From positions 1-64,000 of the forward strand of contig NZ_SOBT01000008.1 of the NCBI RefSeq assembly GCF_004364935.1: DNA of 64,000 nucleotides. The letters run 5' to 3'. Below, piece after piece: positions 56,903-64,000 of the stretch. The notes beneath the pieces were generated by a model. The model searched no databases. It was given only the letters and a program-made list of their open reading frames with translations, and was not told the origin of the DNA. The translations under genes and the position numbers were made by a program. The DNA comes from Panacagrimonas perspica (GTDB lineage: Bacteria; Pseudomonadota; Gammaproteobacteria; Nevskiales; Nevskiaceae). Every line of letters begins with the position of its first letter. Position 1 is the stretch's first letter.

Positions 56903-57480
56903 TCTTCCGCCGCCCTCCATTCCTTGAGCTTCATCGCCGGCTCGGACTTGTTACGACCGCGGAAGACCTGGAGTTCCACTTCGGCTGCTTCCAGATCCTT
57001 GGTGAACGTGGCCTCGAACTCGCCCGTTACCGGTATCGGCTTCTTGTCGCCCGCGACATAGTTGCCTTTGTAGCTGACACGCAGGCGATGAACCCCGCGT
57101 TCCACGTTGGTGAGCAGCAGACGTTGCAGCGCACCGTCGACAAGCAGAGCTCGTGAATCCTGGTCGCCGTAGTGATAGGTCACCGGCTGGCGATCGTCGA
57201 GCGTCAAGCTGAAGTCGGTCAGCAGCACGTTCTTCAAAGTATTGCTGACGTAGACCGACAAACGGGTCTGCGGCGGGTAGAGGAAGGCCTCCTCGGCCAT
57301 CAACGAGTCCCGATTGAACTGGATCGTCTCGTCCTTGACCGCCTGGATCGTCTGGTCGAGCGTGATCGCGCCATCGTCGACCGGGACCGGCGCCACTGCG
57401 TGCGCACCCGTGACCGGAAAGGCCAAAAGGGCACAGACGCAAAGGTGTCTCAGAGCCGTTCGGCCAGAGAAATGAGGCAT
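56899..57480 (-). CDS. Exported hypothetical protein heading the Exb/TPR operon
   Basis: 193 residues from ATG 57480. Signal peptide about 1-26 (LRHLCVCALLAFPVTGAHA). The mature part looks beta-rich: LDQTIQAVKDETIQFNRDSL, YPPQTRLSVYVSNTLKNVLL, TNVERGVHRLRVSYKGNYV, then FEATFTKDLEAAEVELQVF. I recognise no named family. Its stop overlaps the following large TPR gene by ATGA, so it is the first gene of the operon; gloB lies 139 bases upstream in the same direction. Confidence 0.8.
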   Translation of the reverse strand: MPHFSGRTALRHLCVCALLAFPVTGAHAVAPVPVDDGAITLDQTIQAVKDETIQFNRDSLMAEEAFLYPPQTRLSVYVSNTLKNVLLTDFSLTLDDRQPVTYHYGDQDSRALLVDGALQRLLLTNVERGVHRLRVSYKGNYVAGDKKPIPVTGEFEATFTKDLEAAEVELQVFRGRNKSEPAMKLKEWRAAEE

Positions 57481-57619
57481 CAGGGGGTCGGGGTGCCGAT
57501 GTTGAGCGAGCGAGTTTAGCAAATGATCTTCGCTGTCGAGGGTCGTGCGGCAATGACCCGAACGGCGCGTCGGATGGTCCGACAGCCGGTACACGAATCG
57601 GTTCTCAACCTGGCGTGAA

Positions 57620-58435
57620 TCAAACCGATGCTGGCGGCCGGAATACATCCTTCCACGCGCGCAGGGTGGCGAAGGTCTCGATCGGGTCTGCCGTCTCGTG
57701 TCCGGCCCGCGCCGTCGCGGCCGCGCGCACGGAGGGGTGATCCGTGCGCAGGAACGGGTTGATACGTAGCTCGAGTTCGATACTCGACGGCAGGCTGGGA
57801 CGGTCCTGGCCGCGAAGCTGTCGCACACGTGCCACGTGATCCTGCAGTGCCTGGTTGCCGGGTTCGACGGCCTGCGCGAACGCAAGGTTCGACATTGTGT
57901 ACTCGTGCGTGCAGTAGACCTGCGTCGCCGGAGGCAGGGCCGCCAGACGCGAAAGAGAGTCGTGCATCTGCGCCGGCGTGCCTTCGAACAAACGCCCGCA
58001 GCCGGCGGAAAACAGCGTGTCGCCGCAAAGCAGGATCGGCCCTTCGAGGTCGTTCGCGGCGGCGAAGTAGGCAATATGCCCGAGCGTATGCCCCGGGACT
58101 TCGATCACCTCGAATCGGCGACCAATCAGTTCCACGTGGTCGCCCTCGACGAGTTCCACCGAAAGCTCCTTGATCGTCGTGGCTTCGCGCTTCGGGCCGT
58201 AGACCGGCACATCGTGGCGCGACCGCAGCGCCTTGACGCCTCCGATGTGGTCCGGATGGTGATGGGTGACCAGGATGGCCACCAGGCGCAGTCCCCGATC
58301 GGCCAGAGCTTTTTCCACCGGGACGGCGTCACCCGGGTCGACCACGACCGCGTCGATGCCGCGTACGAGCGTCCACAGATAATTGTCCGCGAAAGCGGGC
58401 ACGGGAATGAGTTCGAGCGGTGCAATCGTCGGCAT
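57620..58435 (-). CDS. gloB: Hydroxyacylglutathione hydrolase (glyoxalase II)
   Basis: 271 residues from ATG 58435. Metallo-beta-lactamase fold with metal motif THHHPDHIGG, further ligands in PGHTLGHI and CGDTLFSAGCGR, and the glutathione-binding C-terminal domain (CTHEYTMSNLAFAQAVEPGN, ELRINPFLRTDHPSVR). It hydrolyses S-lactoylglutathione in methylglyoxal detoxification. Divergent from a methyltransferase gene across 80 bases, the common gloB context. Confidence 0.96.
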   Translation of the reverse strand: MPTIAPLELIPVPAFADNYLWTLVRGIDAVVVDPGDAVPVEKALADRGLRLVAILVTHHHPDHIGGVKALRSRHDVPVYGPKREATTIKELSVELVEGDHVELIGRRFEVIEVPGHTLGHIAYFAAANDLEGPILLCGDTLFSAGCGRLFEGTPAQMHDSLSRLAALPPATQVYCTHEYTMSNLAFAQAVEPGNQALQDHVARVRQLRGQDRPSLPSSIELELRINPFLRTDHPSVRAAATARAGHETADPIETFATLRAWKDVFRPPASV

Positions 58436-58515
58436 GGCGCTTCCCGAGGCGATGGGGCGTCGATGATAGCTCCGCAGGCGTAGAATCCCGGCATGTTCCG
58501 CCGATCCAAGCTCCG

Positions 58516-59313
58516 ATGAGTGCCTGGCGTCCACCGCAGGGTGGCCGGCAGTTCACGCGCCCTGCGCTCGAGCAGTGGCTGGGGTCGCCACGGGGTCGGG
58601 AATTGCTGACGCTCGAACAGCGCGAACTGGGCCGTGTGCTGCCCGAGGTGTTCGGACGCCACGTGCTGCAGATCGGATCCTGGGGCCGGGGCCACGAGCT
58701 GCTCGAAGGCGCCGAGACCCTGCATCAGGCCGTCCTCGGAACCGTCGGGGATTTCGGCGCCACCGCGCTGAGCGAGACCGAGCGCCTGCCCATCGCCGCC
58801 AAGACGGTCGATGCGGTCGTGCTGCCGCATACGCTCGAGTTCACGCATACGCCGCACAACCTGCTGCGCGAGGCCAATCGCATCCTCACGGATCGCGGCC
58901 GCCTGTTCGTCGTCGGGTTCAATCCCTGGGGCGTCTGGGGATTGCGCCAGCGGCTGGGTCTTCGGTCCCGGGCCTTCCCGGCCGGCGCCCGCTTCTACAG
59001 TGTCGGCCGCCTGTGCGACTGGCTCGAACTGCTGGACCTCGAAGTCACCGAGGTGCGCCGCTTTGGCGTCGGCTTTCCGTGGAATGCGCCTCGGTCCGAC
59101 GGCGAGCCCTGGAGCCTGGCGAGCCTGACCCGTCCCTTCGCGGAAACCTACCTGCTCAGCGCCAAGAAGCGGGTGTTGCCGATGAATTTCGTCGGCCGTG
59201 TGCAGCGCGCGCAGGTGCGTCAGCTCGTCGGCGTGGCCTCTCCGGCCGCACGGCGTGGCGAAAGTCTGCAATCGCGCAACGAAGCGCCGTCGGATCCCGC
59301 ACCTGCCGCATGA
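58516..59313 (+). CDS. Class I SAM-dependent methyltransferase
   Basis: 265 residues from ATG 58516. The SAM site is a variant ([17 protein letters not shown]). Then come the conserved [20 protein letters not shown] and [20 protein letters not shown] blocks typical of the gloB-adjacent methyltransferases (Methyltransf_11). Substrate unknown. The stop overlaps the rnhA start by ATGA, the usual MTase-rnhA pair of gammaproteobacteria. Confidence 0.9.
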   Translation: MSAWRPPQGGRQFTRPALEQWLGSPRGRELLTLEQRELGRVLPEVFGRHVLQIGSWGRGHELLEGAETLHQAVLGTVGDFGATALSETERLPIAAKTVDAVVLPHTLEFTHTPHNLLREANRILTDRGRLFVVGFNPWGVWGLRQRLGLRSRAFPAGARFYSVGRLCDWLELLDLEVTEVRRFGVGFPWNAPRSDGEPWSLASLTRPFAETYLLSAKKRVLPMNFVGRVQRAQVRQLVGVASPAARRGESLQSRNEAPSDPAPAA

Positions 59314-59744
59314 AGGAGGTCGTGGCGTATACCGATGGGGCCTGCAAGGGCAATCCGGGCCGTGGCGGCTGGGGTGCCTGGCTGCGCTGGAACGATCACG
59401 AAAAGCGTCTGTGCGGCGGCGAAGCACTGACCACCAACAACCGCATGGAACTGATGGCCGCGATCCAGGCGCTCGAAGCGCTGCGCGAACCCTGTCGCAT
59501 CGTGCTCAACACCGATTCCACGTACGTCATGAAGGGCATCACCGAGTGGATGCCCGGCTGGAAGCGCAAGAACTGGAAGACGGCGGACGGCAAGCCGGTG
59601 AAGAACGTCGATCTCTGGCAGCGCCTCGATGGCGCGCGGCTCAAGCACGAGGTCGAGTGGCGCTGGGTCCGAGGTCACAACGGAGACGTCGGCAACGAAC
59701 TGGCGGACCAGCTCGCCAACGAAGGCATCACGACGCTGGCCTGA
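59310..59744 (+). CDS. rnhA: Ribonuclease HI
   Basis: 144 residues. All four catalytic acids are visible: Asp9 (AYTDGAC), Glu47 (NRMELMAA), Asp69 (LNTDSTYV) and Asp133 (NELADQLA), with His123 in WVRGHNGD. It degrades RNA in RNA-DNA hybrids. Coupled by ATGA to the methyltransferase gene. An RNase HII gene lies in the same window near dnaE. Confidence 0.97.
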   Translation: MKEVVAYTDGACKGNPGRGGWGAWLRWNDHEKRLCGGEALTTNNRMELMAAIQALEALREPCRIVLNTDSTYVMKGITEWMPGWKRKNWKTADGKPVKNVDLWQRLDGARLKHEVEWRWVRGHNGDVGNELADQLANEGITTLA

Positions 59745-59777
59745 AGTCGCAAGCCTTCCGTAGGCCGCGTCCGGCGT

Positions 59778-60533
59778 TCAGCCGCCGAAGCGGACGGGTT
59801 GATCGACCACGATCACGTCATACCCCACGCAGTCCGACGCCGGGATCGGCGCGAACCGACCGATGCGGCGCACCACGTCCCGCGCCTCGTCATCCAGGCT
59901 GTGGTGGCCGGAACTCTGCAGCAGGGGGAATTCCAGTACGCGCCCGGTCCGCGCCACACTCAAACGCACGTATGCGGTGCCCATCTGTCCCAGCTGCCGC
60001 GCCTGTCCGGGGTAGTGCAGGCTGAAGCTGATGGCCTGGCTTACCAGGGTCAGCCACCCGGGGAGCTGGCAGTCTGGCGCTCGGCCGTTGCTGCGCCTCA
60101 GCTGCGCACCCACGCTCGGAACGGCAGGACTGGAAGGAGCCGCCATCGCCGTCGCGGGTGGCGAGGTCGACGGATCCGGCATGGGTGCAGGTCGGGGCGC
60201 CTGCTCGCGCACAATCAGTTCGGGCAGCAGGACACTCAGTTCGGGAAGCGCGGGTACGGCCTCCAGCGGAGCCGGTACCGCGAAGATCGAAGGCGCGCCC
60301 AGCAGGTGCACCGTCAGCGGCGGTAACGCAGCCGGTTCCTCGAGCGTTTCGCGAAATGGCTCCAACAGCGCGCACAGCAGCAGCACGTGCACCAGTAAGG
60401 TGAACGCTCCGCCCATGGTTCGTGCGGAAGCGGACGTCCGCGGTACCTCGGGACCTCCCATCGTCACGAAGAATGGAATGCGCATACCGCTGCGACGCAG
60501 CATGTGTGCCGTCGCGTTCCGGCCCGGTACCAT
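59778..60533 (-). CDS. TonB-family energy transducer protein
   Basis: 251 residues from ATG 60533, with ATGs at 60503, 60485 and 60461 as alternatives. One TM helix (about 42-60, GGAFTLLVHVLLLCALLEPF), a Pro/Ala-rich stretch (about 62-140), and a TonB-like C-terminal domain (GTAYVRLSVARTGRVLEFPL, SSGHHSLDDEARDVVRRIG). It may energise outer-membrane receptors such as the one at the left of the window; no ExbB/ExbD gene adjoins it. It lies between rnhA and dnaQ, which are usually neighbours. Confidence 0.82.
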   Translation of the reverse strand: MVPGRNATAHMLRRSGMRIPFFVTMGGPEVPRTSASARTMGGAFTLLVHVLLLCALLEPFRETLEEPAALPPLTVHLLGAPSIFAVPAPLEAVPALPELSVLLPELIVREQAPRPAPMPDPSTSPPATAMAAPSSPAVPSVGAQLRRSNGRAPDCQLPGWLTLVSQAISFSLHYPGQARQLGQMGTAYVRLSVARTGRVLEFPLLQSSGHHSLDDEARDVVRRIGRFAPIPASDCVGYDVIVVDQPVRFGG

Positions 60534-60571
60534 CGCGGCTTCGCCTGCTGACAGCCCGACTGGAACCGCCG

Positions 60572-61282
60572 ATGCGCCAACTCGTCCTCGATACGGAAAC
60601 CACCGGTCTGTCGGTCGACCTCGGGCATCGCATCATCGAGGTTGGCGTCATCGAGCTCGTGAACCGCCGGCCGACCGGGAATCACTTCCATCGCTATGTG
60701 AATCCGGGCCGCGAAGTCGAGGCGGGCGCCGTGAACGTGCACGGCATCACCAACGACTTCCTCGCCGACAAGCCGAGTTTCTCGCTGGTCGCCAAGGATC
60801 TGTGGGACTGGCTCGCTGGTGATGAGCTGATCATCCACAACGCGCCGTTCGACGTCGGATTCCTGGATATGGAATTCCGCCTGAGCGGTGTCGGTCGCCC
60901 ACTGGCTCAGATCTGCGCGATCACCGACACGGTGCAGATGGCGCGCAAACTCCACCCGGGGCAGAAGGCGAGCCTCGATGCGCTGTGCAGGCGCTACGAG
61001 GTCGACAACTCGAACCGCGAATACCACGGCGCGCTGCTCGACGCGCGCCTGCTGGCGGACGTCTACCTCGCGATGACCGGCGGGCAGTCGATGCTGACGC
61101 TGGACGCCGCGCAGGCACGTAGCGCCGACGGCGTGCGCATGTCCTGGGCGCAGCGTCTGGGGGTCAAGGAGCAGGTGCAGCTCGTCCTGTTTGCCGACCA
61201 GGACGAGCGCGCTGCGCATGTCGAGCGGCTCAAGTACATCGCGAAGAAATCGAAGCTCGTGTGGGCCGAGGAACTTCCGTAG
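60572..61282 (+). CDS. dnaQ: DNA polymerase III epsilon subunit (3'-5' exonuclease)
   Basis: 236 residues from ATG 60572. DEDDh exonuclease motifs: LDTETTGL (ExoI, Asp7 and Glu9), HNAPFDVGFLD (ExoII) and YHGALLDARLLADVY (ExoIII, with His and Asp). The C-terminal tail binds the alpha subunit. It is the proofreading exonuclease of the replicase whose alpha subunit is also in this window. Divergent from the tonB-like gene with only 38 bases between. Confidence 0.95.
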   Translation: MRQLVLDTETTGLSVDLGHRIIEVGVIELVNRRPTGNHFHRYVNPGREVEAGAVNVHGITNDFLADKPSFSLVAKDLWDWLAGDELIIHNAPFDVGFLDMEFRLSGVGRPLAQICAITDTVQMARKLHPGQKASLDALCRRYEVDNSNREYHGALLDARLLADVYLAMTGGQSMLTLDAAQARSADGVRMSWAQRLGVKEQVQLVLFADQDERAAHVERLKYIAKKSKLVWAEELP

Positions 61283-61329
61283 CCGAGGCCAGACGCGGGG
61301 TTCCCCTCGATAACGGAGCGCGGCCTCGG
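61283..61329. terminator. Possible bidirectional terminator between convergent genes
   Basis: CCGAGGCC (61283-61290) and GGCCTCGG (61322-61329) flank a 31-base loop in the short gap between convergent dnaQ and the ArsR-methyltransferase gene. The loop is long and there is no T tract. Confidence 0.35.
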
Positions 61330-61360
61330 GCTTCGACCGGGCGACGGTCGGACCGCGGGC

Positions 61361-62305
61361 TCAGCGACTCGCGAGCGCGGAGATCACTTCGAAATAGGGC
61401 GGGCGCTCCTCGCGCGAGGTGACGCGACACTCCTCGACCTTCAGGCCGGCGTCCTCCAGCAGCTCGCGCAGCTCATCGATCTCGAGCCCGAGATTCACAT
61501 GGTCGTATGCGCGTTGCGTCTCCTCATGCTGGTGCCGATGCAGCACCGCGACGACGAGACGGCCACGCGGCCGCAGCAGGCGCGCCGCTTCGCTCAACAG
61601 GCGCGCGGGCTCGGTGCTGTAGCTGAGCGCATGCATCGCGAATACATGATCGAAGCTCGCATCGGGGAATGGCAGGCGATGCATGTCCCCCAGATGGAAC
61701 GCCACGTTGGGGAAGCCGGCGAGTCGTTTTCGCGCGGCCTGGATCACGGCTTCGCTGACATCCACGCAGGTCACGCTGCCGGCGCGTGCGGCGATCAGTT
61801 CGGCGAACACGCCGTCGCCCGACGCCAGATCGAGCACGTCGCCGAGGCTGAGCAGGGTCATCAGCGCGCGGGACGTGGTCTCCCAGCTTCGTCCCGGCGA
61901 GTAGTGCAGTTCCATGCGACCGGCCACCGACTCGGCCCAGGTCTGCCCGAGCTTGCGGTTGCGGATCACTTCTCCGGCACGCTCGCGATCCAGCCGTGCC
62001 TGCGGATCGTCGAGCCGCGGCCGCAGCAGATTCCAGATCGCGCCGGCCGGGGCGAGGGGGTCCGTGTTGGTCGAATACAGCGCGGCGCCGCTGGTGCGCT
62101 CGTCACGCACGAGGTTCGCTTTCTTCAGACGCGCGAGATGCGTCGAGACGCGACTCTGCGCTAGGCCGGTGATCTCGGTGAGTTCGGCGGCGGACAGCGC
62201 CTGGGCCTCGAGCAGCATCAGCAGGCGGAGTCGACTGGCGTCCGCGAGCAGGCGGCAGGCCTCGGTGCTCAGATCGATCGACAGCGGCGTACCGGCAACG
62301 GTCAT
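61361..62305 (-). CDS. ArsR-family regulator fused to SAM methyltransferase
   Basis: 314 residues from ATG 62305. An N-terminal ArsR-type winged helix (about 12-95: ADASRLRLLMLLEAQALSAA, ELTEITGLAQSRVSTHLARL, KKANLVRDERTSGAALYS) is followed by a class I methyltransferase domain. The SAM motif is VLDLASGDGVFAELIA, with VTCVDVSEAVIQAARKRL and HLGDMHRLPFPDASFDHVFA. I see no cysteine metal site typical of ArsR or SmtB in the HTH. Such fusions are often found near methionine-cycle genes, suggesting that SAM or SAH is the signal (known association, not shown here). Convergent with dnaQ. Confidence 0.9.
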   Translation of the reverse strand: MTVAGTPLSIDLSTEACRLLADASRLRLLMLLEAQALSAAELTEITGLAQSRVSTHLARLKKANLVRDERTSGAALYSTNTDPLAPAGAIWNLLRPRLDDPQARLDRERAGEVIRNRKLGQTWAESVAGRMELHYSPGRSWETTSRALMTLLSLGDVLDLASGDGVFAELIAARAGSVTCVDVSEAVIQAARKRLAGFPNVAFHLGDMHRLPFPDASFDHVFAMHALSYSTEPARLLSEAARLLRPRGRLVVAVLHRHQHEETQRAYDHVNLGLEIDELRELLEDAGLKVEECRVTSREERPPYFEVISALASR

Positions 62306-62445
62306 GCGATGGACACGGCCTGGAGAGGGACGCTCATTCTGAGCGAAGCGGACAGTGCCCTGTGCCGGCGCTGACTTGACCCGGCGCGGGACTGGGCATC
62401 GATGCAGCGCGCGTCGCGCCATCTCGGCGTGCCCCCAAACGGAAA

Positions 62446-62468
62446 CCGCCGGCACAGGGCCGGCGGCG
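62446..62468 (-). terminator. Hairpin after the phasin gene
   Basis: CCGCCGG (62447-62453) and CCGGCGG (62461-62467) around a 7-base loop, just downstream of the phasin stop on the minus strand, then GGTTTCCGTTT. A plausible intrinsic terminator with a broken T tract. Confidence 0.55.
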
Positions 62469-62473
62469 GAACC

Positions 62474-63199
62474 TCAACCCCCACTATTTTTCTTGCGTGG
62501 CGGCATCGTGCTGCCGGCCAGCGGCGTCTTCTTGGTGGGCTTCTTGGCCTTGCTCGCGGCGCGGGCGGCGCGCGACTCGGGCGAGGGCTTGGCGGTGACG
62601 GCTTTCTTGGCGACGGCGGGCGCAGCGATGTCGAGCACCGAACCGATCTTGTTCTTCACCACCTTGGTGAGCGCACGCGCCTTGCTCTCGGACTGCTTGA
62701 TCGCGGCCTTGCCTTTCTTCTCCGCCGCCGCGACTTCCTTTTCGATGGTCTTCTTCATCTCGGCGGCGGTCTTGGCGGCAGATGCCTGCGCCTTGGCTGC
62801 CGCCTTCTTCACGTCCTCGATGGCCTTCTGTGCAGGTGCGGTGACCTTGGTCAGTGCCTTGCCATCGAGAGCGCCCCCGCTGGAACCGAGCAGCCGGGTG
62901 AGCTCCGTGCGTGTATCGGAAATGATCGTCAGCGATTCACGGGCTGCCGAGATGACCTTCTGCACGGTGTCCTGCAACAGGTCGAGCTGCTGCGATGCGA
63001 GATCGCCCGGGCCGCTGGCGGCCTTGGCGGAACTCACCGCGCTCTTGTAGTACTCGTTGAGCGCCTTGAGCTCCTGTTCCGCAAGTTTCTGCACGCCTTC
63101 GAAGACGATGCGGCTGGCGTTGGTCACCACGTCGAGAGAGTCGCGGCGCAGCCGCTCGATGTGGGCCTTGAGTTGATCGATCGTGTCCCTGGCAGCCAT
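62474..63199 (-). CDS. Phasin-family protein with Lys/Ala-rich tail
   Basis: 241 residues. The N-terminal two-thirds is the helical phasin domain (NASRIVFEGVQKLAEQELKA, LLQDTVQKVISAARESLTII) that coats polyhydroxyalkanoate granules. The C-terminal part is Lys/Ala/Pro-rich, histone-H1-like (KKAAAKAQASAAKTAAEMKK, AARAASKAKKPTKKTPL), as in PhaF-type phasins that also contact DNA. No other pha gene is in the window. It fits with the acyl-CoA ligase and FadB encoded nearby. Confidence 0.85.
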   Translation of the reverse strand: MAARDTIDQLKAHIERLRRDSLDVVTNASRIVFEGVQKLAEQELKALNEYYKSAVSSAKAASGPGDLASQQLDLLQDTVQKVISAARESLTIISDTRTELTRLLGSSGGALDGKALTKVTAPAQKAIEDVKKAAAKAQASAAKTAAEMKKTIEKEVAAAEKKGKAAIKQSESKARALTKVVKNKIGSVLDIAAPAVAKKAVTAKPSPESRAARAASKAKKPTKKTPLAGSTMPPRKKNSGG

Positions 63200-63225
63200 G
63201 ACCTTCCCCTTGGAGACTTCTTATT

Positions 63226-63265
63226 AGTGAGTGGCGCTTCGCTTCAGTGAGTGGTGCTTCACTTC
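63226..63265 (-). promoter_or_regulatory. Two tandem 20-bp direct repeats upstream of the phasin gene
   Basis: AGTGAGTGGCGCTTCGCTTC at 63226-63245 is followed immediately by AGTGAGTGGTGCTTCACTTC at 63246-63265, 18 of 20 bases identical, 27-66 bases upstream of the phasin ATG. Spacing near two helical turns suggests a regulator binding the same face twice, for example a PhaR-like repressor (inference). Confidence 0.55.
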
Positions 63266-63471
63266 GAGAATAGACAGCGCTGCATTTGACTGTCAAACGA
63301 AGGATTTCACTGGATTTTCCCTCTCCGGAGGCATTCCGGGCTCGGTTTACGCTATGTGCTGGCGGCCGTTATGATCCGCGACCCCTTTCGTTTGCCGGCC
63401 CCTTGCGCCCTTGGCGTCGCCGCCGGCACCCCCCACCTTCTTTCCAATCGTCAGTAGAGGGCACCCTCCCC

Positions 63472-64000
<529 letters not shown>

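Overview
The window is GC-rich chromosomal DNA of a Gram-negative proteobacterium. Several syntenies are the ones I associate with gammaproteobacteria: rnhB-dnaE-accA-tilS, tig-clpP-clpX-lon-hupB-tRNA-tRNA-ppiD, and gloB-methyltransferase-rnhA/dnaQ. The ECF sigma/DUF3106 operon, the phasin, the AlkK-type acyl-CoA ligase and the TonB-dependent receptor beside a polysaccharide-lyase-like protein point towards a Xanthomonadales/Nevskiales/Steroidobacter-like lineage. That placement is inference; no rRNA gene or taxon-specific marker is present. I see no insertion sequence, prophage or CRISPR array.

Layout. 1-2.5 kb: the 5' part of a trimeric autotransporter adhesin (YadA-like, minus strand, cut by the left edge) behind an unusually AT-rich leader. 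2.5-8.1 kb: an orphan 7TM sensor histidine kinase translationally coupled to a TonB-dependent receptor, divergent from a PL7-like lipoprotein whose catalytic His position is Gln. 8.3-17.8 kb: small conserved genes, then rnhB-dnaE-accA, a PQQ/haem dehydrogenase and tilS. 17.9-21.4 kb: acyl-CoA ligase, DUF1295 membrane protein and SDR. 21.5-23.6 kb: a secreted 11-residue-repeat protein, then an overlapping ECF sigma / anti-sigma-like / small ORF / DUF3106 operon. 23.7-30.9 kb (minus): a reduced Tad (Flp-pilus) cluster headed by an FHA-CpaF fusion, with a DUF192 gene inside it, followed by two LuxR-type regulators. 31.1-36 kb: MFS transporter, an unknown protein, tRNA-Ala, tRNA-Glu, a Fur-controlled hemP-hmuU-hmuV haem-uptake operon and tRNA-Leu. 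36-46 kb: the proteostasis cluster (trigger factor, ClpP, ClpX, Lon behind a sigma-32-type promoter, HU, tRNA-Val, tRNA-Asp, PpiD) and a DAACS symporter. 46.2-57.5 kb (minus): a small membrane protein, SIMPL protein, FabI, and upstream of them a compact nine-gene envelope operon. 57.6-64 kb: gloB, methyltransferase, rnhA, a TonB-like protein, dnaQ, an ArsR-methyltransferase fusion, a phasin and the start of fadB.

The best candidate for an under-described system is the 48.2-57.5 kb operon: exported beta-rich protein, two very large TPR proteins, a TPR lipoprotein, a small secreted protein, ExbB, two ExbD proteins and a TonB/AgmX-type transducer. It looks like a proton-driven trans-envelope machine. 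It resembles in kind the Agl-Glt apparatus of Myxococcus, without Tol-Pal genes and without a dedicated outer-membrane receptor.
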